DNA of 64,000 bases from contig NC_079875.1 of assembly GCF_029227915.1 (NCBI RefSeq), positions 21,631,001 to 21,695,000 of the forward strand, read 5' to 3'. The notes below the pieces were generated by a model that worked only from the letters and a program-made list of their open reading frames with translations, was not told the origin of the DNA and ran no database searches. Positions 12,520-23,000 of the stretch are shown one piece after another. The translations under genes were made by a program, and so were the position numbers. Positions within the stretch are counted from its first letter, which is position 1. Every line of letters begins with the position of its first letter. This DNA comes from Hydractinia symbiolongicarpus (lineage: Eukaryota; Cnidaria; Hydrozoa; Anthoathecata; Hydractiniidae).

Positions 12520-12708
12520 TTAGAATTTGCCAAATACATTAGAGATGGAAGTCTTAAACGAAAGCAGACTTCCATCACAGGTCACTTGGTCCGGAAGATT
12601 ATTCCACACTTTTGCAGCTCTAAATGGGAAGGCTTTTTTGCCAAATTCCGTGTTGACCAAGGGAAGTGTGAACCTGAAAGTCGTGTCCGCTAACAGGTGA
12701 ATTAACAT
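12520..12708 (-). pseudogene. C-terminal tail of LINE ORF2 after the RT deletion
   Basis: This segment is typical of the extreme C-terminus of CR1/L2/jockey-type ORF2 proteins, with the FPFRAAKVWNNLP motif followed by a short SFKTSI tail and a stop. It lies about 30 bases from the EN-RT linker with no polymerase domain between. Confidence 0.75.
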
Positions 12709-12735
12709 TAGTAGTGTCAGAAGATAATTTAGAGG

Positions 12736-14274
12736 CTAGTTTGGCACCAACACTGACAAAAAATGAATTGAATGTGTTGGAAATTTCTTTTGGGTGAGAA
12801 GTTTCTGTACCATCATTTGGACTACTCGTTTTATCGAGGTAGTATTGCCTGACTTATCAGGAACCAGTTTTTTTAGGGTTTTCCAAAGTTGTTTTGGCCG
12901 TTTTTGAAAGTCCTGCAAAACGTCATTATAGTACTCGTTTTTAAGTCGATTTTTGAGACCTATTACCTGGTTCCTTTTTTATTTGAAAGCTTCCCAGTCT
13001 ATGATGGATTTTCTTTTTGATGCTTTCCGTTTCAAGAAGTCTCTTTCTTTGATGGCTATTATTAATTCATCAGTGACCCATGCCTCAACACGGCCAGAAA
13101 ATCTATGTGTTTTGAAAGGGGCATGTTTGTCAGTCACTGTTTTAACATTTTTATTCAGTTTCTCACATGCTTCATCAAGGTCATCATAATTATTAAAATA
13201 TGACCAGTCTAAATTCCTGAGGTCCTTCAGAAAAGCCTCTTCACTGAAGTTCTTGTAGCTACGAACCTTGCATGTTTTAGGTTCAAATTTTGGCCTTTTG
13301 AATTTTCTGATCACATAAACTAAATTGTGATCACTGATGCCTAAATCCATGACATCAGTTTTAGAAATACAAGAACTGTTATAAAGTATCAAGTCTATAA
13401 GAGTGCTACTATTTTCAGTAACACGAGTTGGCTCCGTAATATGTTGTTTTAGGAAAAGAGTGGAGCATAATTCCTTTATTTTGGAGGAAAGAGCATATTT
13501 TGAAAGCATGTTACAGTTAAAATCTCCCAAGATAATAACTTCTTTTTCTTTTGGGAGCTTGTTAAAACACTGTTTAAAATGAGTACACAGGTTTTCGGTA
13601 CTCTGCAAATCACTACCTCCAGGTGGCCTGTAAACCCCACACACGTAAATAGGTTTAGTTTTTTTCAGGCACACTTTCACCCATAGTGATTCAACATTTC
13701 CGAAGTAAAGGTGTTTCAAAAGGTGGCTATCCAAGTTTTCATTAACAAAAATTAGAACACCCCCACCTCGTCTATTCCGATCATTCCTATAACAAACATA
13801 GCCATCAATTTTAACGTCATTGTCAGTGATAGTGTCATCAATTTTGGTTTCACAGATGGAGAATACATCAAGTTTTGTTTGATGTAGCAGAAGTTTAACA
13901 TAGTCTAGTTTGGATGACAGACCATTAATGTTGAGATGGGCCATTTTTAAGCCCTTCCCATTTCTGATTGCCTCAAAATCAAAGTTTTCATCAATAGTAA
14001 TATTGATGTTGTCCGGAATTTCGTCACCAAATGACTCCTCATTAGCAAAGGGCAAATTACGAGAAAGACAGGGACTGCAAACGAAAAACAGTTTATCTTC
14101 AGGAGTCTTCATAAATTGTTGATATTTTTTATCAGAAATACGCTCACATTTTTTATGAGCCCATAATCCACACTTGTCACAAGAAAGTGCTTTGTGTGTT
14201 TTTGCCACAGGTTTTAAGCATGAAGAACAGGGATACTTAACAGGACCTGGGTTGAGGCAGATGTCCCCTGACAA
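12736..14274 (-). pseudogene. LINE ORF2 fragment: 2A-like motif, PHD finger, AP endonuclease
   Basis: Residues 2-11 are SGDICLNPGP, close to the 2A ribosome-skipping consensus (DxExNPGP) but with Cys in place of Glu. Then come a PHD-type finger (CSSCLKPVAK, LSCDKCGLWAHKKC, FFVCSPCLSRN) and an exonuclease-endonuclease-phosphatase domain with MAHLNINGL, ICETKIDD, RRGGGVLIFVN, YRPPGG, ILGDFNCN and the closing SDHNLV motif. These are the expected catalytic Asn, Glu, Asp and His positions of APE-type LINE endonucleases. An in-frame TAA at about 12979 interrupts the frame, which then continues to 12736; a frameshift near 12790 follows. A T-run near 14283 puts the upstream hydrophobic leader in another frame. 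Confidence 0.8.
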
Positions 14275-14547
14275 GAGGATTAAAAAATAGAAATACTTGT
14301 GCCTGCTTGGCTAAGTTTTGATAAAGCCATTAATTTTAATTGGAGAGTGAGCTGGCTTTCAGAAACTCTATTGCAGGCATCAAGTGAAGATACTTAACAG
14401 GACCTGGGTTGAGGCAGATGTCCCCTGACAAGAGGATTAAAAAATAGAAATACTTGTGCCTGCTTGGCTAAGTTTTGATAAAGCCATTAATTTTAATTGG
14501 AGAGTGAGCTGGCTTTCAGAAACTCTATTGCAGGCATCAAGTGAAGA
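14232..14547. repeat. 157-bp tandem duplication in the LINE 5' region
   Basis: The segment 14232-14388, starting GATACTTAACAGGACCTGGG, is repeated essentially base for base at 14389-14545. The duplicated unit includes the region coding for the 2A-like NPGP motif. Confidence 0.95.
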
Positions 14548-14690
14548 GATAGAAAAGAAACTCCTATCTAGTCGACTCATTTCGTTGTTGTTGGGTGAGC
14601 TACTTTTGAACGAAGGTTTTGTATTGCTCAAAAATACAACGAACACAAAAATCACTTTTAGCGTAAATGTGGGGTTTCCTACCTGAGTAA

Positions 14691-16286
14691 AGTTATTTTT
14701 AAGTCGTAGAGGTCATTCTACGGTTATGTGCTTTTCCAAAACTATGTTTGAAGGATCTGAGGCAAGCCCATTTCCTTACGATACGATGTTACACAGAAGG
14801 AGCAGCAGGAATCCACAACACAGCAAAGCTACCATATTAGATGATAGATGGATAAAAAACTGACTGGGATAAAAACAATTTATTAACAAAAACAATAATT
14901 TAAAAACTTACAAAACAACAAATTAAAGAAATGAAAAGATATAAATGAAGTAAAGAAGGCAGTACAATATATAATAAATCAAAAAGGACTTAGCTGTCAA
15001 AGCAGGAGCTCTTCAAGCTTTAGTCTTCTTTTTTCTTTCTTCGACTTAGCGCGCCAAGACCGGAGCGTTTTAGATACGTCCGACCTCAACGAGAGCTAAG
15101 CACGGGGATATTTTTTTCAAAATGTGCGAGAAAATTAGATTACGCGAAACTACGAAAAACGAATAACTCGTGTTAAAATTTTGTACCGCCTTTTCCCACA
15201 GAATGATAAAAGTAAAGAGTGCAATACAAAATTACACTTTTAGCAGTATTCCGAAAGATATGTAATACATCGAGTTGTACAACCCGCAGAAGTTGGTCCT
15301 AACGTTAACGATTTCGTAAATGACCTTACAACAAAACAGTATTTTTTTCACGTAAAAATACCGGCACTAGAAGCCACAGAATCTGCTGGAACGAATTTCG
15401 AAAACTCACGGGAAACAATTAAAACAAAAACAAACAAATCAAAACAGTTTTTTTAACTTTATCAAGATTTATTAAATAGCTTCAATTTTGGGCAGAAAAA
15501 CAATAACGGTTTCGCCTTCTTTTCACCACACGCATTGAAAGATTACATCACTCACTACCATTGTACACAATCTAAAAGAAAAAGAAAACATTTTCATATA
15601 GTGAAGCTTCCAGTGCCTTTAAGGGATGGCCAAGTCAATGGAATTGAAAGCGCTGTTTTTCATCTCATAAATAATAAAGGCTAATTCGGAAAAGTATAAA
15701 AGAAAAAACTAAACAATTTGGCAACTTTACTAATTTTATATGCAAAGTTCCAACCATACCAAAAGTTTCCAAATCTGACAAAATCATTTTAGAAGTGGTT
15801 ATTTTTTCAGAATTTGACTGATGCAAGGCCAAGGGAAATGAAATAAGTTTATTGACCTAGACCCATTCAAAAACACATGGTTCTCATCATTTAGGTTTTT
15901 TTTCAACCAACATAATGTAATCACCCAGAGGAAATTATAATGTCTCTTGTCTGTGTTTTAGAAGCTGAGTACACAAATACACAAATATTACAAGTGCTGA
16001 ACTTTGGCAATCATATTTTGCAATCAGACCCTTTTAAAAACTATGCTGAATCATGTCAATTTTTAAATTCAGCACTAATAGAAAAGCACCTTGGATAGGA
16101 TTCTTTGTTGGATGAATAAAATGACTGACAAATGGTTTATCGTGAATGAAATAGTAATTTTTACACAAATAATTCAAAAAATAATGAACTTTATGTGGGT
16201 TGTTCTCAAACACACGTGGGTGGTGGACAAGAAACTGTGATGTAATTTCTCTTGGTCTATTATTCCTGAGAATATTCTAAAATAAG
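14691..16286. other. Non-coding stretch
   Basis: I see no gene, no long inverted repeat and no simple-repeat array of note in this AT-rich region. Confidence 0.4.
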
Positions 16287-16668
16287 AGGGTGTCAATATG
16301 CTGCAAACGGCAAGAGAGCGAGTTCGGGCAACTTTGAATTAAATTAGTGGTTGTCTTCCAAAACCGCCCGCATTTTCCCGAACTTGCCTAGAGCATTTCC
16401 AAAATTCAATTCCTTGAAACATACCTTGTGGACGATAGTTTGAAAAAGATGCTTTAAGAGAAAGGAGTTAATAAAGTTTAAAAGTTATTTATCAAGTAAA
16501 TTTTATCAAAAACCATCAAAAACAGTTCTTTTAAGAACTTTGCTACCACATAGTTTATTTTATGGTCTATGCTGGTTTTTTCGGGTGAATACTTCAATTT
16601 TTTTCTAAACGTAAACTTGCCCAAAAACGCCTGCAGGTTTTAAGGCATATGCAGCTTATCAGCACCCT
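16287..16668. mobile_element. MITE, family A copy 1 (TIR AGGGTGYCRAT...)
   Basis: It starts AGGGTGTCAATATGCTGC and ends GCAGCTTATCAGCACCCT in inverse orientation. It contains the words CCCGCATTTTCCCGAACTTG and AGTTCTTTTAAGAACTTTGC, which recur in inverse orientation in the copy at 48507-48957. It is non-coding. Confidence 0.8.
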
Positions 16669-19600
16669 TGCTCTAAAATTACAAGCAGTTTCGAAGATGC
16701 CAACGCCGTTTAGAGGACGTGTGCTGCTTGGGCATCCTTGGAGCTCTCTGTTTAATGACAGTTTTAATGTTTTAATGTCATTTTAAACCTTGTTCTCAGG
16801 GAGGGTGTATGGACAACTAATTCCTATTGACAATTACATTGTTGTTGGTTTGATAGCAAAAGTGGATATTTTTTTTAATTACTGTAACAGGTTACTTATA
16901 TTATAAATAAAAAACTGTGATAAAAAACGGTTGGTCGGCTCACACTAGCACCCAGAGCTATTTGTTTTGTCTGCACCCTAGCTACAGGTTTTCCTATATC
17001 TGGCTATCAGTTAGGTAGTAATACAGCTTCTCCATATGTATTCTACATATTACTTTCAATTCTTTTATACAAAACAGAGCTCTAGCTAGCTTGCTATACC
17101 TTTCGTGTGATTAAGCCTTAACTTGATTTGGATAAAACCAATTAAAATTGATAATATACATCTTTTTAGAAACAATAAAATAAAACACAGCTCGGCGCGT
17201 TATAATTGTACAAATTACTTCTATATTTCTTTAGAAAAGGGTACCTTACACAGGAGCTTTCCAATCCAACTCAAATCTCCAGAATAAGCACAGCAACAAA
17301 AAAGCTTAAAATACACAAGTAAAGTCGATTAGAAACAGGACTAGCAATAAATTATTTCAAAAGAAGAAAACCGTTTTAATACTATTATTTTTCATTAAAA
17401 TACAACTATAATAGTATTAGAAGCAAAATTGCAAAATAATTAATCAATTATTTATACAATAATTAGCTATAATACAAAGAAATAAGGCATATTTTGGGTC
17501 TGTAAAATATACGTGTCTAAAATGCCGACTACCGTTTGTTTACGGCAATATTCCTCCTTGCGTGTTCAAGTTCGGCGGACGTATAATCTGGACCAAAAGA
17601 CGGGGGGGGGGGGGTCAAAATCCGGGGGTGGGGGGGGGGGGGTACGAGCCGTACTTATTGCATTTTTACTAGACTTATACTTTAACCCCTCGGTCCAAAC
17701 TTATTACCCTATTATTACCATATTAGGCCAAAATTGGTCCAAAAATTAAAACTACTTTATTTTTGACAAAATTTGGCACAGATCCCAAAAAGAGTATGCT
17801 AAACATGATGTTGATATCAAAATTTTGATTTTTTGTCAACTAAATGCCGTTTAAGACCATAAACGTTTCAATCGCAAGACTTTCAACCATGAATGATAGG
17901 CTGTACTTTTTGTTAGCAATTTCTTTTAAAAAGTTTATTATGACACGTTTCGTTTTGTTTGCGTTTGTTGTAAGATATAATGTCACTTGTGTGCTTTATC
18001 TTCAGAGCTTCATGCACAAAACCTCTTCGAATGTTTGGCACGATAACACAACGAATTAGCAGGTTGTCATCAAATATTTTAGTAGCGAGCGGAAATTCTT
18101 AGAGCCCCCAGGGGTTCTTGTTAGGCTTAAATTGGCAAGGTATTAAAAAGGTTTCGTTTTCGATAAAAATTCACATGCAAACAAAACGAGCATATGAGAC
18201 CAAGTAAGCATTCTAAACCTCGTCCCCAGGGCTATCCCACGTCTATGATACTCTGACGGGACGGCTTTGTAGAGGTTACATGCTAAACATGACTATTATA
18301 CTCTAAACTATTGTTTTCGCCACTGTTTCCAAAACTGATCCATAGAAAATATTAAAAATGATAATAAGGGCATAGTAAATAAAAAAGAATGCTGATAATT
18401 ACAATTAAAATTTTGTCTGTGTGGGTAATTAAATGTGGGTAATTAAATGGGTAATTATTTCATATTTTTATACCCAGCCCTTTTTTTACTCAAAAGTAAA
18501 CTAGAAATTAATGTTAATCTTCTATAATCTTAATATGTTTCATTATTGCATCAATTCTCTAACAATTTCATTTAATAAAAGTCGCAATCAAAGGCACGAT
18601 TTTTTAAGTTTCAATTTAACACTTATCTTAATTTGAAACTTAAAAAATCATGCAAAAATCAATAAACAAAAAACAAATAAAAAAATGCATGTGTAATACA
18701 GGCTAACAAAATCTGGGGGCGAGGCTGCTATAAATCTTAATATATTGTCGCATTTATGTTTGCAATGCACTTCGGGAAAGTATATTAAAAAAGTTGATGC
18801 TAAGATTATGATTGACACTTGATATCCTTTTGATGTTAATTAACAACAAAAAGGATCACTTAAGTCACATATATTTCCACTATTTATATATCTATGTTTA
18901 TACAACTTAGTATATACACCCACGATTAAAAACGGTTAGATTGAATAAATAATTTATTATAACATAAACACGATTTTCTTGCATCTCACCATACGCCTTA
19001 AAAATTCCCATTTCATTGTAACACACGCCGGGTCGACCATCACTAATATGGCAGAAATCTGTGCAGGAAATGCGTTTTAAACTAATTCAAAAAGGTAAAA
19101 TTTTAAAAAATCTGAAAATTTCCGTTTGCGTGTCAGCCCCAACCACATCCAACTAGACCCAAAAAAGCACACTTGGCTCCACTTCGTCCCTGCATCACAG
19201 TTGGTTCCTGAGAAAACAACGTTACGAAGTCAGTAAATACCAATGTCAGGAACGTGAAGTAGAGCTACTGTTTTATCACAACGAAAAAATTGTTTTCCTT
19301 TTAACATGGGGCCATATCTGTTGACACTAACAAAGTTTTTTGAAAGTGTACAAAAAACTACTTCATAAGAGAAATATCTTACGTTCCGATTAAAACATGG
19401 ACGACTTCCACACTAATACAAAACCATATCGTGGTGTAGCTCTCCCTAGCATGTAATGCGACTTTTCACTAGTGTTATCTTCATAAACTGTTAAGGTTAG
19501 CCCGAATTCCCGATTTTTTCCATCGGTTAACAGCATGACGTGATAGTGTTTTCTCCACAGATATGTTTTGATCGTAGTGTGTAAGTGTGACAGGCTATAC

Positions 19601-20036
19601 AACGTATGGCAGCAAACATAGCTACATATAAGTTAAGTTGAAGCAGGCAAATATATTAATTATATACATCAAATACAGAAAAGTTAAAAACTCCACGTGG
19701 CATAAAAAATATATACGGCGCTACCTTGTGTACAATATCATTACTTTATAGACAGAACTTTCCGCGTGACAATCCGAAAACAAATACAACCAGCTCAGTC
19801 TAGTTCTGTTCCAAGGTTTGTTTTTATTTATATCCGCGATCAGTCTCCATCATTTGTGAAAAGGCTCACTTACAAATATAACTGCATTTTAAAATTGCTC
19901 ACCAAAAGCGGAATTGTTTTTGCGATGGCAACGCGTAAGGTGTCTATAAATAATATGACACGTGCGACCACTCCATTGTGCTACCAGCTACATCCATAAA
20001 TCTCAATTTGTTTTTTGAAAAAAAAGTTAGCCACCA
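16669..20036. other. Non-coding stretch downstream of Homer
   Basis: No gene is supported. It contains poly(G) runs at about 17601-17642, a repeat fragment at 17718-17850 shared with 6948-7070, a perfect 17-bp-arm hairpin at 18598-18649, and a possible Homer poly(A) signal at 19823-19828 on the - strand. The short open frames show no recognisable domain. Confidence 0.4.
18598..18649. repeat. Short perfect hairpin
   Basis: Arms GATTTTTTAAGTTTCAA (18598-18614) and its exact reverse complement (18633-18649) are separated by 18 bases. It could be the core of a small palindromic element; no T-run makes it a clear terminator. Confidence 0.6.
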
Positions 20037-23000
20037 TTAAGATTTTAATAAGACATTCATTTTTTCTTGTAGAGAGTTCAACTCTCGTAGTTTGAAATCC
20101 ATTTCAGCCCTCACATCGTCCACGTGTTTTAGCTTGCTGTTCTGCACGATGAACTTTTGCAATTTCTCCTCCGTAGAAGCTTCTGTCGTACGATCTTTTT
20201 CAAGTCGCTAAATTACAAGTGTCTAAGAGCATTACAGCTTGCCTTGTGAAGTTATCACAACGCCAGATTCAAATCACGTTGGTCAATAAACTAATATTTC
20301 TCGTGCACGAACAAGTTTACTACGCGGCGTTAACTAAGGGGCTGTTCATATGATGTGAGCTGGCCTGGTTGACCGGGCTGGCTCGGTTAGGTGTGCTGAT
20401 ATTTTTTTACGTTCATATGAGGCGAGCTGACCCGGTTAGACGGGCTGAAAATAGTCATTAAAGTTTGTTCATATATTTTATATGGCGTTCTAAAGGAAAT
20501 TTAAATTACAAGGAATTCTTCAAAAAAATGTGTTTTATGAGAAGGCTACAAATAATGATTATTTTGTCAAAACAACGATAAATACACAACAATAAAATTG
20601 ATGATGTTTTTCTTCTGGAGCGTTTTTATATATTTATTGTTCCAATGCATATGTATTATTATTTTCACCAATAGTTATATAAATTGACAAAAAAGTTAAA
20701 CCTTCAATATTTTTGGCAAAAAAAATGTTTTTTACAAATAAAATAATCTTGATCATGCTCAAAAATAAAGTGAGTCAGCACGCCAGGCCGGGCTGGCCCG
20801 TTCATATGGAAAACTTTCATCCCGCCTAGCCGAGATCTCGGTAAAAACAAGCGAGATCTCGGCAAGGCCGGCTGGCTCGGTTGTCATATGAACACGTTTT
20901 TATTTTTGTATGTGCTTCTTGATAGTAGCGAGATCCCGCCCAGCCGAGCCAGCTCGCTTCTTAGTCAGGATTTTTTAAGCACGCCTACTTTCTCCACGTG
21001 AAAAAAAAAAACCAAAAAAAAACCACCTGTAGTCTTTTTGCCAACTCTGCGTTTTTTTCGCGCAACAAAAGCAATTCTTCGCTACTTTGTTGCGATAATT
21101 TATTAATTTCCTAGAAAAAAGAGAATGCTCAAAAGGACGTGCGATTCAAATACTTTAGTACAGAATGGTCTGAATTTCAATGTTAAATATTCACACTTTT
21201 TGTTAAAGAAATACGGAGCAGATAAGCTTTGATACCTCTTCCTTTCGTCGCAATTTTGTATTCGTTTCTTGTAGCTTTTGTTCAAGTTCCGTTACCGCAG
21301 ATGAAGAGTCGGATTTCCCCCCTCCACTGTTGTTGGCTAACTAAAAAATCAAAAACGTAAGGGAAGTTGCTGTTTTATCTGGCATCAAACAACTCGACGG
21401 TGGAGTATACCTTTTTTCGAAGTCGCGAATTCTCTTCTTTGTAGTTATTTAACTGCTCCTTCCACTTTTCCACATTCATGGCGCTCTCCTGCAGGGCGGC
21501 TGTCAAACGCGCATTATTATTCTTAAGTGTTTGAAATTCGGATTCCCATTTCTTCGCATTCGCAGAACTAAAACGGAAACCGGAAAATCGGTAAATATAA
21601 GTGAAATTTATTTACCAAACCAACGTTTATGAGAACGTTATAAAAAAGTTTGTTTATAACGAACGAACGAACGAACATACCTTTGAGCGAGTGCTTTTTT
21701 TAAGCGATCATTCTCGTACTTCATTTGCGACTCGGAAGAACTCGATGAAGAGCGATGACTTCCTGGGGACTGCACTTCATCCTGCACATAATAAAGATGA
21801 AAATAACACAAAAAAATATATCTACAGAAAAATCTAAGTACCAGAATTTATAAATAAATCTAAAACAAAACAAAGGAATATAAAGAGCAAGTGCGCCGGA
21901 TTGTTACGACGAATAAACACAGTTGAGGGCCTGACCTAAAAAACTCTGGAAAATTTTAAAAACCATGCAACTTAGTAACAACACGAAAATCTTGTTACTG
22001 GACAGGAAGCCATTTTGTTACAAATTTAAAATCACATACAAAATTCGCGTAAAGAACCTAAAGCTCCAATTCGTCCAAATAACAAAACCTCAAATACGAA
22101 ATAAATATACTAGATGTGAAATATAAGGTTTATTATGAAATGAGAATTATAAAAAAGAACCTTGTAAAACAATAATAAATCCAATTTACTCAACTTAACA
22201 AAACGTGAAACTTCATAAAACGATGATTCACAGTAACAAAATGGCACGTCAATACCTTGCAGACCATTAAGAAATCCACTTTGCTCATCTCGTGAATATA
22301 ACGCTAAACATCAACTTCGCATGGCTTCATGAGAAAAGTTTTTAATTAAAAGTTTTTTTTCTTTTTTCAGTTAACTTAATCGCGTGGTCAACAAAAGAAA
22401 AGTTTTTCACTTCGACAATAAGAAAAAATAAACAAACTTCTGAAAGAATCACTTGTGCAAAGTTTTTTTTATTTTTGTTTATTAACAATGAGAATAAATT
22501 TTAAAATTGAATGACTAATCACTTTTTAATACATCAGGCAAGGTGATGGAAACCCCCAGTGACGCATACATGGTGTATCGCTTTTCATATCATAATTAAA
22601 AAAGAATAAAAACTAAATTTAAACTATTATGCTAGACATAGATAATATAAGAATTCCTAGCTGTCATCGTTTTTACAGTGACTGCAGGAGTCCTGTTATG
22701 AGACAATGGGAAAATCGCGAGATTTAAGGACCTGGTTAATGGAAAAATATTTGAATAAGACTATACAAAACAAAACAAAACAAACAAACAAACAAACAAA
22801 CAAACAAACAAACAAACAAACAAACAAACAAACAAACAAACAAACAAACAAACAAACAAACAAACAAACAAACAAACAAACAAACAAACAAACAAACAAA
22901 CAAACAAACAAACAAACAAACAAACAAACAAACAAACAAACAAACAAACAAACAAACAAACAAACAAACAAACAAACAAACAAACAAACAAACAAACAAA

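Larger units (their letters stand above)
12305..14690 (-). mobile_element. CR1/L2-type LINE with internal deletion of the reverse transcriptase
   Basis: On the - strand the element has an upstream reading frame (14655-14437), a PHD finger, an apurinic-type endonuclease, an EN-RT linker, then an abrupt jump to the ORF2 C-terminal tail (12708-12520, with FPFRAAKVWNNLPD). It ends in a 3' UTR closing with an ATT/TTA trinucleotide tail (about 12305-12320). None of the reverse transcriptase motifs is present, so about 1.5 kb appears to be deleted near 12690. A 157-bp tandem duplication sits near its 5' end. Confidence 0.8.

Noticed and set aside
15045-15115. 5S-rRNA-like words (CGACCTC, GAGCTAAGCACGGGG)
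   Set aside because: Only a short resemblance; no full 120-nt 5S sequence or fold can be traced.
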